This document shows, piece by piece, positions 1-7,624 of a stretch of 64,000 nucleotides of DNA (positions are counted from its first letter, which is position 1; each line of letters starts with the position of its first letter). The stretch comes from Siphonobacter aquaeclarae (GTDB taxonomy: Bacteria; Bacteroidota; Bacteroidia; Cytophagales; Spirosomataceae). Location of the stretch: the NCBI RefSeq assembly GCF_900103285.1, contig NZ_FNGS01000005.1, positions 492,579-556,578 of the forward strand. Direction: 5' to 3'. The notes beneath the pieces are model-generated. The model had not been told where the DNA came from. It saw nothing but the letters and a program-made list of their open reading frames with translations, and ran no database searches. Both the position numbers and the translations under genes were made by a program.

Positions 1-141
1 TTTCTGGTCATCGCTCAATTCGAAAGCATCCGGACGGAGCGGCGTTTCCACTGAAGTACTGACATGCTCGTTGCCGAGTTCATCGTCGAGGGGGGTATCG
101 TCAACCAACAGGGTATTCAACGAAATTTCGTTCGGTTTCAT
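1..141 (-). CDS. folE: GTP cyclohydrolase I, N-terminal fragment (cut by window start)
   Basis: Partial gene reading out of the window; 47 codons are visible. GTP cyclohydrolase I converts GTP to 7,8-dihydroneopterin triphosphate, the entry to folate, biopterin and queuosine-type pterin pathways. The visible part runs from an ATG at 141 and contains the segment ETPLRPDAFELSDDQK, which resembles the N-terminus of Bacteroidota FolE (the ETP-RxDAF-LSD pattern); the catalytic zinc-binding part lies outside. The start codon lies inside the upstream pterin synthase gene, an overlap of 41 bp in the +1 frame, so the two are likely translationally coupled. A later TTG start near the stop of the upstream gene cannot be excluded. 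The identification rests on pattern memory of a short segment plus the pathway match with its neighbour. Confidence 0.72.
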   Translation of the reverse strand, partial: MKPNEISLNTLLVDDTPLDDELGNEHVSTSVETPLRPDAFELSDDQK

Positions 142-520
142 ACAGTCGAATTTTAAGCGCAAGCCGGGGATCCAGGTATTGCCTCAGTTTTTCATAAATC
201 ACAATGGCGATATTCTCGGCGGTTGGATTGAGGTCCCTGAATTCTTCGGTATCCAGGTTCAGGTTTCGGTGGTCAAACCGGTCCAGAATTTCCTTCCGGA
301 TCAGATCTGAGAGGTATTTGAGGTCAATGACAAAGCCCGTCTCCGGATCCACCGGCCCGATGACTTCAGCAATGAGTTCGTAGTTGTGCCCGTGATAGTT
401 TGCATTGCTGCACAGGCCGAACACCTCCCGGTTTTTTTCGTCCGACCAGCGCGGGTTATACAAACGATGCGCGGCGTTGAAGTGCTCCTTGCGGTACACC
501 GCAACTCGCTTTGATTCCAT
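101..520 (-). CDS. 6-pyruvoyl-tetrahydropterin synthase / 6-carboxytetrahydropterin synthase (PTPS/QueD family)
   Basis: A 139-residue single-domain member of the PTPS/QueD fold, which acts on 7,8-dihydroneopterin triphosphate. The zinc ligands are visible as H18 (in FNAAHR), H43 and H45 (in YHGHNY). The catalytic cysteine is C37, five residues before the HGH motif; that C-x5-HGH spacing resembles the eukaryotic-type PTPS pattern (C-NNPNG-HGH), whereas classical QueD has C-x3-HGH. A conserved DHRNLN segment and a glutamate in the C-terminal YETERN follow. It overlaps folE downstream on the same strand, which makes the substrate of this enzyme. Whether the product is 6-pyruvoyl-tetrahydropterin (biopterin route) or 6-carboxytetrahydropterin (queuosine route) cannot be settled from the sequence. 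Confidence 0.9.
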   Translation of the reverse strand: MESKRVAVYRKEHFNAAHRLYNPRWSDEKNREVFGLCSNANYHGHNYELIAEVIGPVDPETGFVIDLKYLSDLIRKEILDRFDHRNLNLDTEEFRDLNPTAENIAIVIYEKLRQYLDPRLALKIRLYETERNFVEYPVG

Positions 521-1220
521 ACTGCCTGATTTTTTGACGGAAGAATGTCTTCTTTCCGTCTCACTGATACGAAAGATCTGGGGCCGTCTGAAAGTGTGTC
601 AGCAACACCCGTCGATCTGTGGAAAGTCCTGTTTTCGCTTCAAAGAAACGGATGTCTGCGGATAATTGTTCCGTTTTGTCGTAAAAAAACCGGCCTGTGT
701 CAGAGAAACACGATTTTTCGAAACCAACGAAAGCACGGTCATTCGACAAATTTGATTTAATAATATTTTTTAAAAATTACAAAAAATTCAATTTCCGGGT
801 GTACTTTTCAGATTCGTTAGCACGATCATCCGAATCAGGATTTCTCCGCACCTCGGGAGAAATAGTCATCAGGCTGAAGAGTATCGTATTAACACCGTCA
901 ATCTCTGATAAGGGTCAGCCCGCTGATTCCCCTTTCATTCGTTACCTAAACTCTCTATGTCTATCAAACAGCGGCAGTTTTCCGCGGCTACGTCAGGCAC
1001 ACGGCAGGCCGGAAGACCCGGATCATTCCCATTCCCGGTTTTCTCCCGCGAAAACCAGCGCAGCCCCTTCGTTCCAACATTCTCTCCCGGCAGACGTTAT
1101 TGACGAAGATAGTTATTCCTGTCCTTCACGTCAGCCCAACCGGCGCCGCCTCCGAGCCGTCCGGCAGACTGCTGATTCATCCCTCTAAATGACGATCCAA
1201 ACAAACAAACCCAGTCAGAC
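521..1220. other. 700-bp divergent intergenic region with no gene recognised
   Basis: This gap separates the minus-strand pterin gene from the plus-strand sugar permease and should hold both promoters. The part from about 750 to 800 is AT-rich. Open reading frames on both strands here have no recognisable protein features (serine/arginine-rich, no family motifs). I found no tRNA-like cloverleaf, no strong terminator and no clear TAnnTTTG box. Confidence 0.5.
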
Positions 1221-2525
1221 ATGTCCGAAATAAACTCAACCGGAGTCGCATCCCAGGTTACGCCCAAAAGCAATACGCTGGCGATCGTGATGATTTGTAT
1301 CCTCTTTTTCGTTTTTGGTTTCGTCACCTGGGCCAACAGTACCTGGATTCAGTTTTTCAAACTGTCATTCAGCCTTTCGGATACACAGTCCTTTCTGGTT
1401 ACTTTTTCTTCTTATATCGCCTTTTTCTTTTTGGCGCTGCCGTCTTCGGTTATTCTGAAAAAACTGGGCTTCCAAAACGGCATCGTAACCGGCCTGTTCG
1501 TTCTGGCGTTCGGTTCTCTTGTTTTTATCCCCGCAGCCCGGCTTCAATCCTTCAGCCTTTTTCTGGTGGGTATCTTCATCCAGGGTTCTGCACTGGCGCT
1601 GCTTCAGACGGCGGCGAATCCTTACATGACGATCATCGGCCCTATTGAAAGCGCCGCAAAACGGATCAGCATTGCGGGTATTTGCAACAAGTTTGCCGGT
1701 ATCATCATTCCCCTTGTCATGGGAACGCTCTTCCTGGCGAACGCATCGGTTGTCGAAAAACAGATCGCTTCCGCCGCTACTGAAGCCGAAAGATTCCAGC
1801 ATGTAGGCGAGCTTCTCGGACGTGTGAATACGCCGTCGGTGGTTCTTGCCATCTTTTTTTCCATCCTGGCAGTTGTTTTCATGAAAGTCAAACTTCCGCA
1901 TGTGGAGGAAGAGAACGAAGTAGTCGATCAGGAAAAAGAAAAACAGGAAGCCAAAACCAGCCTTTTCCAGTTTCCGCATTTATTCCTCGGAGCCCTTTGC
2001 ATCTTCTTTTATGTCGCTGCTGAAGTAATGGCCGGCGATATTATCGGTGTTTACGGAAAACGGCTCGGGCTTTCCGCTGATATCAGTAACTACCTGACTT
2101 CGCTGACGCTTTCCTGTATGCTGGTCGGGTACATCATCGGCATTATTGCCATTCCCAAGTACCTCAGCCAACAGAAAGCGCTTTATATCTGTGCAGTGCT
2201 CGGAATTATCTTTTCCATCCTCGCTTTCGTGCTGCCCGGATTCTCGTCCATCGTGTTTATAGCGCTGCTCGGATTGGCCAACTCGCTGATGTGGCCGGCT
2301 ATCTTCCCGCTGGGTATTCAGGGATTGGGTAAGTTTACCAAAATCGGCTCAGCTGTTATGATCATGGGTATTTCCGGGGGCGCTATCTGGCCGCTCTTTT
2401 ACGGACTGCTTTCCGAAACCATGCACCTTGATTTCCGCCTGGCCTACTTTGTCGCCGTGATGCCTTGCTACCTGTATATCCTGTTTTTTGCATCCAAGGG
2501 GCATAAGATCGGAATGAAGCATTAG
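1221..2525 (+). CDS. MFS sugar permease of the FucP/GluP (fucose / glucose-galactose) family
   Basis: A 434-residue inner-membrane protein with about 12 hydrophobic segments. The N-terminal half has the family pattern FGFVTWANSTWIQFFK, then QTAANPYM and a GICNKFAG segment, typical of the L-fucose:H+ symporter/glucose-galactose transporter branch of the major facilitator superfamily. A charged cytoplasmic loop (EEENEVVDQEKEKQEAK) lies between the two six-helix halves. By family it should import a monosaccharide with protons or sodium; the exact sugar cannot be read from sequence. It stands alone: the upstream gap is 700 bp and a terminator follows. uxaC lies 3.5 kb away, so a link to sugar-acid catabolism is possible but not shown. 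The ATG at 1221 starts just before a short hydrophilic N-terminus, as expected. Confidence 0.88.
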   Translation: MSEINSTGVASQVTPKSNTLAIVMICILFFVFGFVTWANSTWIQFFKLSFSLSDTQSFLVTFSSYIAFFFLALPSSVILKKLGFQNGIVTGLFVLAFGSLVFIPAARLQSFSLFLVGIFIQGSALALLQTAANPYMTIIGPIESAAKRISIAGICNKFAGIIIPLVMGTLFLANASVVEKQIASAATEAERFQHVGELLGRVNTPSVVLAIFFSILAVVFMKVKLPHVEEENEVVDQEKEKQEAKTSLFQFPHLFLGALCIFFYVAAEVMAGDIIGVYGKRLGLSADISNYLTSLTLSCMLVGYIIGIIAIPKYLSQQKALYICAVLGIIFSILAFVLPGFSSIVFIALLGLANSLMWPAIFPLGIQGLGKFTKIGSAVMIMGISGGAIWPLFYGLLSETMHLDFRLAYFVAVMPCYLYILFFASKGHKIGMKH

Positions 2526-2598
2526 AATTCGAACCTACGGGGTCAGTCTGCTGCTCTTACTGGAATAGATGTGGCGGCGATTTCCGACATCCTGAAAC

Positions 2599-2630
2599 AA
2601 AAAATCCCGGTTTTGCGACCGGGATTTTTT
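2599..2630 (+). terminator. Intrinsic terminator after the sugar permease
   Basis: A 13-bp perfect stem (AAAAAATCCCGGT / ACCGGGATTTTTT) with a 6-nt loop ends in a T run, about 75 bp after the stop codon of the permease gene. Confidence 0.85.
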
Positions 2631-2833
2631 GTTTTACTGACAATCAATACTTTACAAATATAGATTGAATGATCATTCTTTAATATTGAACTATCCGGAT
2701 GCCGATTTTAGAGAGTGAGCAGGATATGGAGGATACTTGTCAAGCTGTTGTCAGTGGAAACAATTCCGGATGAACGGGTGTTTCAGCAGGACAGAAAAAC
2801 AAAATAATGGGCGCGTTTCCATTGACCGGATCG

Positions 2834-2841
2834 TACCTTTG
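2834..2841 (+). promoter_or_regulatory. Candidate -7 promoter box TACCTTTG for ispG
   Basis: TACCTTTG fits the Bacteroidota -7 consensus TAnnTTTG and lies 18 bp before the ATG at 2860. It supports that ATG over the upstream ORF start at 2737, which would lie ahead of the promoter. No good -33 TTTG is seen at the usual spacing. Confidence 0.5.
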
Positions 2842-2859
2842 CTCTATTGCATTTGTTTC

Positions 2860-4863
2860 ATGAACGAACCCAGCTTATTCGTGCCGGACGTGTTTTCCGG
2901 CACCGACTATTGTGATTCGCTGACGGCTTATTCCCGGCGGAAAACCATTCCTGTGCGGATTGGAGACCTCTGGCTTGGATCTGATTACCCTATCCGGGTG
3001 CAGTCGATGACGACGATCGATACGATGGATACCTCAGGTTCCGTCGAACAATCGATCCGCATGATCGAAGCCGGCTGTGAATTGGTACGAATTACAGCCC
3101 CCAGCGTCAAGGAAGCGCAGAACCTGGATAATATCCGCAAAGAACTGCGGCGTCGCGGCTACAACACGCCGATCTGCGCCGATATACACTTTACACCGAA
3201 TGCGGCCGAACTGGCGGCGCGGCTGGTCGAAAAAGTACGGATCAATCCCGGTAACTACGCTGACAAGAAGCGTTTTGAAGTACTTGAGTATACCGAATCG
3301 GAATACCAGGCTGAAATACAGCGCATCCGGGACAAGTTTCTCCCGCTGGTGAAGATTTGCAAGGAGTACGGAACCGCTATGCGGATCGGGACGAACCACG
3401 GTTCGCTGTCAGACCGTATTCTCAGCCGGTACGGAGATACGCCGAACGGCATGGTGGAATCGGCACTGGAGTTTCTCCGGATTTGTGAAGACGAAGGATA
3501 TACCAACCTCGTCATCTCGATGAAGTCCTCCAATCCTCAAGTAATGGTCGAGGCCTACCGCCTTCTCGCCAAGCGGCTGAAAGACGAAAATCTCCAGCCC
3601 TACCCGCTGCACCTCGGCGTAACCGAGGCCGGCGAGGGAGAGGACGGTCGCGTGAAGTCTGCGATGGGTATCGGTACCTTGCTGGAAGACGGGCTGGGCG
3701 ATACCATTCGCGTAAGCCTGACGGAAGATCCGGAGTTCGAAATTCCGGTTGCTCAGGCGCTGGTACGCCGGTACGATGACCGCGCTTCAAAAGCCACGCC
3801 TATTCCTGCGATCGACGCGTCTCCGGTGAACCCCTTCGCGTACCACAGGCGGGAAACGGCCGAAGTCGGGAATTTCGGCGGAAAGAACGTCCCCCGGATT
3901 ATCGCCGATTTCTCTGGTATCCGTGTGCAGGAACCTACTGATTTGCAGACCATAGGTCATTTTTACCTTCCGGCGACGGACAAATGGGCCATGAACGACC
4001 TCGGCGCCGATTACCTCTATACCGGTGCGGCTGCGGTGCCGTTCATGCTGCCGAACGGGCTCAAACAAATCGTCGATTTTCAAACCTGGAAATCGATTGA
4101 TGATCAGGAACATACCTATCCTTTGCTCAACCGGGAGGAATACCTTGCGGAAGTAACAAAAGGATTTACTTCCCTCCATTTTCTCCGCCTCACTCTGGCG
4201 GAAACGGAAGGAGATATTCTCAGTTACCTGCAGGAAGATCCGCTGCTGGTGCTGGTGATTACCACCACCAATGCACACGCCATGCCGGAACTCCGGCGCC
4301 TGTTTTTCCGGCTGATCCAGAACCGGATTCACCTGCCGGTCGTCATACAGTGGGAACAGCCTTCGGCCGATTCGGATGAAAGCATGCTTTTTGCCGCGAC
4401 CGATTGTGGTGGACTGCTGGTAGACGGTCTCGGTGACGGACTATTGCTTCGCCCGTTTGCCGGACAGGAAGACGGACAGGTTCGCCTGCTCAATTCCCTC
4501 GGTTTCGGCATCCTGCAGGCTGCGCGGACACGGATGAGCAAAACGGAATACATCTCCTGCCCTTCCTGCGGCCGGACGCTGTTTGACCTCCAGGAAACCA
4601 CTGCCCTGATCCGCAAGCGTACCGATCACCTGAAAGGCGTTAAAATCGGTATCATGGGCTGCATCGTAAACGGTCCGGGAGAAATGGCCGACGCCGATTA
4701 TGGATACGTAGGAATGGGCGTTAACAAAATTGCGCTGTACCGGGGGCAGCAGCTCGTGAAGCGTTCTGTTTCGGCCGACAAAGCCCTCGACGAACTCATT
4801 GAACTCATGCGGGAAGACGGTGTCTGGCGGGAGCCGGAGGCCGCTGCCCTTCAACAAGCATAA
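2860..4863 (+). CDS. ispG: 4-hydroxy-3-methylbut-2-en-1-yl diphosphate synthase (IspG/GcpE), long Bacteroidota form
   Basis: Penultimate enzyme of the MEP isoprenoid pathway; reductively converts MEcPP to HMBPP with a [4Fe-4S] cluster. The N-terminal TIM-barrel begins near residue 25 (PVRIGD, then RVQSMTTIDTMD) and contains ADIHFTP, RINPGNY and GTNHGSLSDR. The cluster ligands are C567 and C570 (CPSCG) and C601 (MGCIVNGPGE) in the C-terminal domain. At 667 residues it is much longer than the roughly 370-residue E. coli enzyme; a large extra domain lies between barrel and cluster domain (about residues 290-555), as is known for Bacteroidota, chlamydial and plant-type IspG. The open frame extends upstream to 2737, but that stretch carries the promoter box and shows no family similarity. 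Three small genes follow at 2-6 bp spacing. Confidence 0.96.
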   Translation: MNEPSLFVPDVFSGTDYCDSLTAYSRRKTIPVRIGDLWLGSDYPIRVQSMTTIDTMDTSGSVEQSIRMIEAGCELVRITAPSVKEAQNLDNIRKELRRRGYNTPICADIHFTPNAAELAARLVEKVRINPGNYADKKRFEVLEYTESEYQAEIQRIRDKFLPLVKICKEYGTAMRIGTNHGSLSDRILSRYGDTPNGMVESALEFLRICEDEGYTNLVISMKSSNPQVMVEAYRLLAKRLKDENLQPYPLHLGVTEAGEGEDGRVKSAMGIGTLLEDGLGDTIRVSLTEDPEFEIPVAQALVRRYDDRASKATPIPAIDASPVNPFAYHRRETAEVGNFGGKNVPRIIADFSGIRVQEPTDLQTIGHFYLPATDKWAMNDLGADYLYTGAAAVPFMLPNGLKQIVDFQTWKSIDDQEHTYPLLNREEYLAEVTKGFTSLHFLRLTLAETEGDILSYLQEDPLLVLVITTTNAHAMPELRRLFFRLIQNRIHLPVVIQWEQPSADSDESMLFAATDCGGLLVDGLGDGLLLRPFAGQEDGQVRLLNSLGFGILQAARTRMSKTEYISCPSCGRTLFDLQETTALIRKRTDHLKGVKIGIMGCIVNGPGEMADADYGYVGMGVNKIALYRGQQLVKRSVSADKALDELIELMREDGVWREPEAAALQQA

Positions 4864-4865
4864 CC

Positions 4866-5060
4866 ATGGACTCGAATCGCGTCAAAGAACAATTTCGCCT
4901 GGGAGAGGCCTTCCGCTATTTCCTGCGGGTATTCCGGAAGCCGGACCCGTCACGCCCGGACAGTTTCAACCTGCGGGTCATGCACGGTATCAACCGGATC
5001 AGCATTCTGATGTTTCTGTTCTGTCTGATCGTGATGATCATACGGGCTTTTACCCGATAG
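4866..5060 (+). CDS. Small single-pass membrane protein (64 aa), DUF6728-like
   Basis: Begins 2 bp after the ispG stop. The first 45 residues are polar and basic (includes RKPDPSRPDSFNLR), then one hydrophobic helix (ISILMFLFCLIVMII) ends the protein, so it is probably anchored by its C-terminus with the N-terminal part in the cytoplasm. The MHGINRIS segment before the helix resembles a small conserved Bacteroidota family that I recall as DUF6728; this attribution is from memory. No catalytic residues are apparent. Tight spacing argues for co-transcription with ispG and the following gene. Function unknown. Confidence 0.75.
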   Translation: MDSNRVKEQFRLGEAFRYFLRVFRKPDPSRPDSFNLRVMHGINRISILMFLFCLIVMIIRAFTR

Positions 5061-5062
5061 GT

Positions 5063-5413
5063 ATGCACCTCGAATCGTTCCGGGAATATTGCCTGAGCAA
5101 AAATGGAGCAGCAGAAGAGACGCCCTTCGGCCCGGAGACGCTCGTCTTCAAGGTCGGCGGAAAGATCTTTGCACTGACGAGTCTCGATGAGCCCGTTTTT
5201 CGCTGCAGCCTGAAATGTGATCCGGAACGGGCGGTCGAACTGCGTGAGCAGTACGACTGGATCATTCCGGGTTACCACCTCAATAAAAAACACTGGAATA
5301 CGCTCGCACCTACGCCGGTTGTCCCCGACGCTCTGGTGCGGGAGCTGATCGATCATTCCTACGAACTGATCGTCCGGAGCCTGCCCCGGAAAGTGCAGGG
5401 AGAATATCTGTAG
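5063..5413 (+). CDS. MmcQ/YjbR family protein
   Basis: A 116-residue protein of the MmcQ/YjbR fold, a small domain described as having a CyaY-like or double-wing DNA-binding shape; the biological role is not firmly known. The family pattern is visible: an N-terminal helix (SFREYCLSK), the beta strands around FGPETLVFKVGGKIFALT, the CDPERAVELREQY segment, and the C-terminal HLNKKHWNTL followed by a helical ELIDHSYELIV. The ATG at 5063 was chosen over a longer in-frame ORF beginning at 4799 because that extension overlaps ispG and the small membrane gene out of frame. It follows the membrane protein by 2 bp, so it is part of the ispG transcription unit. Confidence 0.88.
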   Translation: MHLESFREYCLSKNGAAEETPFGPETLVFKVGGKIFALTSLDEPVFRCSLKCDPERAVELREQYDWIIPGYHLNKKHWNTLAPTPVVPDALVRELIDHSYELIVRSLPRKVQGEYL

Positions 5414-5419
5414 CCGGTC

Positions 5420-5971
5420 ATGGAAACGATAGCGCTTATACTGCTTTTTATCCCCTACGTGATCATCCGTTACTTTACGGATGATCATGATACGCCTGCG
5501 GACAAAGACCGGAGGCGCTTCTCCGAAGGGATTGAGCTGGTACAAAGCAAGCAATACGAAGAAGCCTGCGCCTATTTTTCCCTTCTTGTAAACCGCTATC
5601 CCAAATCGGCTATCGCTTTTCTGTACCGCGGTATTTGCCAGTACCAGCTTGGCAACTATCATTCCGCGCTATATGATTTCACGCAGTCCACTGCTTTCGA
5701 TAATACCCAGTGGGAATGTTTTCTCTACAAGGGTTTGTCACACCTGGAGCTTGGCGAAATTCATCCCGCTTTTCTGGAACTGGACAAAGCCGTGTGGCAT
5801 TCGCGTTCGGAAAACCCGGAGGTACTCCGTTTCCGCGGGGAAGCGCATTACCGGCTGCGGCATTTTGACTCGGCGCGGATCGACTGGGAAGCGGCAGCAC
5901 AATTGGGCGACGAAAACGCCGCCTACTTCCTCCAGACCCATTTCGGCAAGCCCGTACAACTTCGTAAATAA
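5420..5971 (+). CDS. Membrane-anchored TPR-repeat protein
   Basis: A 183-residue protein with an N-terminal hydrophobic helix (about residues 3-18) and tetratricopeptide-like repeats covering about residues 33-175. The TPR pattern is seen in segments such as YEEACAYFSLLVNRYPKSAIAFLYRGICQYQLGNY, described here only by its key spacing (A at position 8, G/A at 24, P near the turn). TPR proteins scaffold protein-protein contacts; no partner can be named. It is the last gene of the unit that begins with ispG, 6 bp after the MmcQ/YjbR gene. The N-terminal helix looks like an uncleaved anchor rather than a signal peptide because no small-residue cleavage site follows. Confidence 0.85.
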   Translation: METIALILLFIPYVIIRYFTDDHDTPADKDRRRFSEGIELVQSKQYEEACAYFSLLVNRYPKSAIAFLYRGICQYQLGNYHSALYDFTQSTAFDNTQWECFLYKGLSHLELGEIHPAFLELDKAVWHSRSENPEVLRFRGEAHYRLRHFDSARIDWEAAAQLGDENAAYFLQTHFGKPVQLRK

Positions 5972-6071
5972 TCCCTTTTTGGTTCTTTCATCATTTCTTG
6001 CGAGAAGATTTTACATCTTTTTTCAGGGATAGAACGGTCAAGGCCTGTCTTGAGAGAAAGAACGCTATCGT

Positions 6072-7496
6072 ATGAACGCCACATTATTGTCTGTCAAGCC
6101 GTTCCTGAGCGAAGATTTCCTCCTCCAGACTGAAACCGCTCGTGTGCTCTACCACGATTTTGCACGGGAAATGCCAATTATTGATTACCACTGCCATCTT
6201 CCTCCTGACCAGATAGCGGAAGACCGGCGCTTTGCCAATCTCTCCCAGATCTGGCTCTATGGTGATCACTACAAGTGGCGGGCCATGCGGACCAACGGCG
6301 TTTCCGAGCGCTACTGCACCGGCGAAGCGTCCGATTTTGAGAAATTCGAGAAATGGGCGGAAACGGTTCCCTATACCATGCGGAACCCGCTGTATCACTG
6401 GACGCACCTGGAGCTTCAGCGGTACTTCAACATCGACCGGGTACTCAATCCCGCTTCTGCCAAAGATATCTACGACGAGGCTACCTCACTGCTTCAGACA
6501 CCCGATTACTCTGTTCGCAATCTTCTCCGGAGAATGAACGTAGAAGTCGTTTGTACGACGGATGACCCGACAGACGACCTCCGCTTTCACCAGCAACTCG
6601 CCAAAGAAGGGTTTGAAGTGAAGGTACTTCCGACTTTCCGGCCGGATAAAGCGATGTTGTCGATCGACGACACGAATCTCTTCAACGAGTATGTCGACAA
6701 GGTAGAAGGACTCACCGGCGGATCGATTGCTACTTATGACGACTATGTGGCGGGTCTCCGGAAGCGTCACGACTTTTTCGCTTCTCTCGGCGGGCGTCTT
6801 TCCGATCACGGACTGGAGCAAATCTATTCCGTGGAATACACGGAGTCAGAAATCCGGACGATTTTCGCCAAGGCACGCAGCGGGCAGTTGCCGACCTTCG
6901 AAGAGCGGCAGAAATTCAAGTCGGCCATGCTGATTGAATTTGCCCTGATGGACTGGGAAAAAGGCTGGACGCAGCAGTACCACCTCGGCGCACTGCGAAA
7001 CAACAATACCCGTCTGCTCCGCCAGCTCGGCCCGGATACCGGTTGGGACTCTATCGGTGATTTTGATCAGGCACGGCCGCTTGCGACTTTCCTCGGCATG
7101 CTCGATAACGAGAACAAACTCGCCAAAACCATTCTGTACAACCTGAATCCGGCTCATAACGACGTCTTTGCGACGATGATCGGAAACTTCAACGACGGCA
7201 CCCTGCCCGGCAAAATCCAGTGGGGTTCAGGCTGGTGGTTCCTCGATCAGAAAGACGGAATGGAAAAGCAGATGAATACGCTGTCGAACATGGGTCTTCT
7301 CAGCCGCTTCCTCGGTATGCTGACGGATTCGCGTAGTTTCCTCTCCTACCCGCGCCATGAGTACTTCCGCCGGATTCTCTGTAACCTCATCGGCAACGAC
7401 GTGGAAAACGGAGAGCTTCCCGCCGATCTCGAATGGTTGGGGCAAATGGTTCAGAATATCTGCTATCACAATGCGAAGAACTACTTCCAGTTCTAA
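6072..7496 (+). CDS. uxaC: Glucuronate (uronate) isomerase
   Basis: A 474-residue cytoplasmic member of the amidohydrolase-like superfamily that interconverts D-glucuronate/D-fructuronate and D-galacturonate/D-tagaturonate, the first step of hexuronate catabolism. The family patterns are present: IIDYHCHLPP near residue 36 with the metal-binding HxH, TDDPTDDLRFH, VLPTFRPDKA, FHLGA-like YHLGALRNNN, and a C-terminal YPRHEYFRRILCNLIG. The length matches UxaC of other bacteria. No other hexuronate genes (uxuA, uxuB, uxaB) are next to it, so it stands alone in this window. It ends at a bidirectional terminator shared with the convergent thioredoxin-like gene. Confidence 0.97.
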   Translation: MNATLLSVKPFLSEDFLLQTETARVLYHDFAREMPIIDYHCHLPPDQIAEDRRFANLSQIWLYGDHYKWRAMRTNGVSERYCTGEASDFEKFEKWAETVPYTMRNPLYHWTHLELQRYFNIDRVLNPASAKDIYDEATSLLQTPDYSVRNLLRRMNVEVVCTTDDPTDDLRFHQQLAKEGFEVKVLPTFRPDKAMLSIDDTNLFNEYVDKVEGLTGGSIATYDDYVAGLRKRHDFFASLGGRLSDHGLEQIYSVEYTESEIRTIFAKARSGQLPTFEERQKFKSAMLIEFALMDWEKGWTQQYHLGALRNNNTRLLRQLGPDTGWDSIGDFDQARPLATFLGMLDNENKLAKTILYNLNPAHNDVFATMIGNFNDGTLPGKIQWGSGWWFLDQKDGMEKQMNTLSNMGLLSRFLGMLTDSRSFLSYPRHEYFRRILCNLIGNDVENGELPADLEWLGQMVQNICYHNAKNYFQF

Positions 7497-7503
7497 GTCG
7501 CAA

Positions 7504-7575
7504 TTTTCTGTGAAGTCTGTGTTTTCTGTGAGCTATTTTGTTTTTTCTCACAGAAAACACAGACTCCACAGAAAA
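7504..7575. repeat. Long hairpin with 29-bp arms built from a 9-bp unit
   Basis: Left arm 7504-7532 and right arm 7547-7575 are reverse complements at 28 of 29 positions with a 14-nt loop. Each arm is itself three copies of a 9-bp unit (TTTTCTGTG, AAGTCTGTG, TTTTCTGTG). It lies just after uxaC and before the terminator. It is too AT-rich and long for a typical terminator. Confidence 0.85.
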
Positions 7576-7590
7576 CAGGGGTTTGAAAGA

Positions 7591-7623
7591 ATGAGGGCCG
7601 TTTCGGTGAGAAACGGCCCTCAT
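7591..7623. terminator. Bidirectional terminator between uxaC and the thioredoxin-like gene
   Basis: A perfect 14-bp stem (ATGAGGGCCGTTTC with its complement) and 5-nt loop, followed by T-rich sequence on the plus strand. It lies between two convergent genes; on the minus strand the stop of the thioredoxin-like gene abuts the hairpin. Confidence 0.85.
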
Positions 7624-7624
7624 T

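Noticed and set aside
697-1188. 163-codon open frame on the plus strand in the first gap
   Set aside because: Composition is low-complexity (Ser, Arg, Pro), there is no family motif or hydrophobic pattern, and it spans the expected promoter region.
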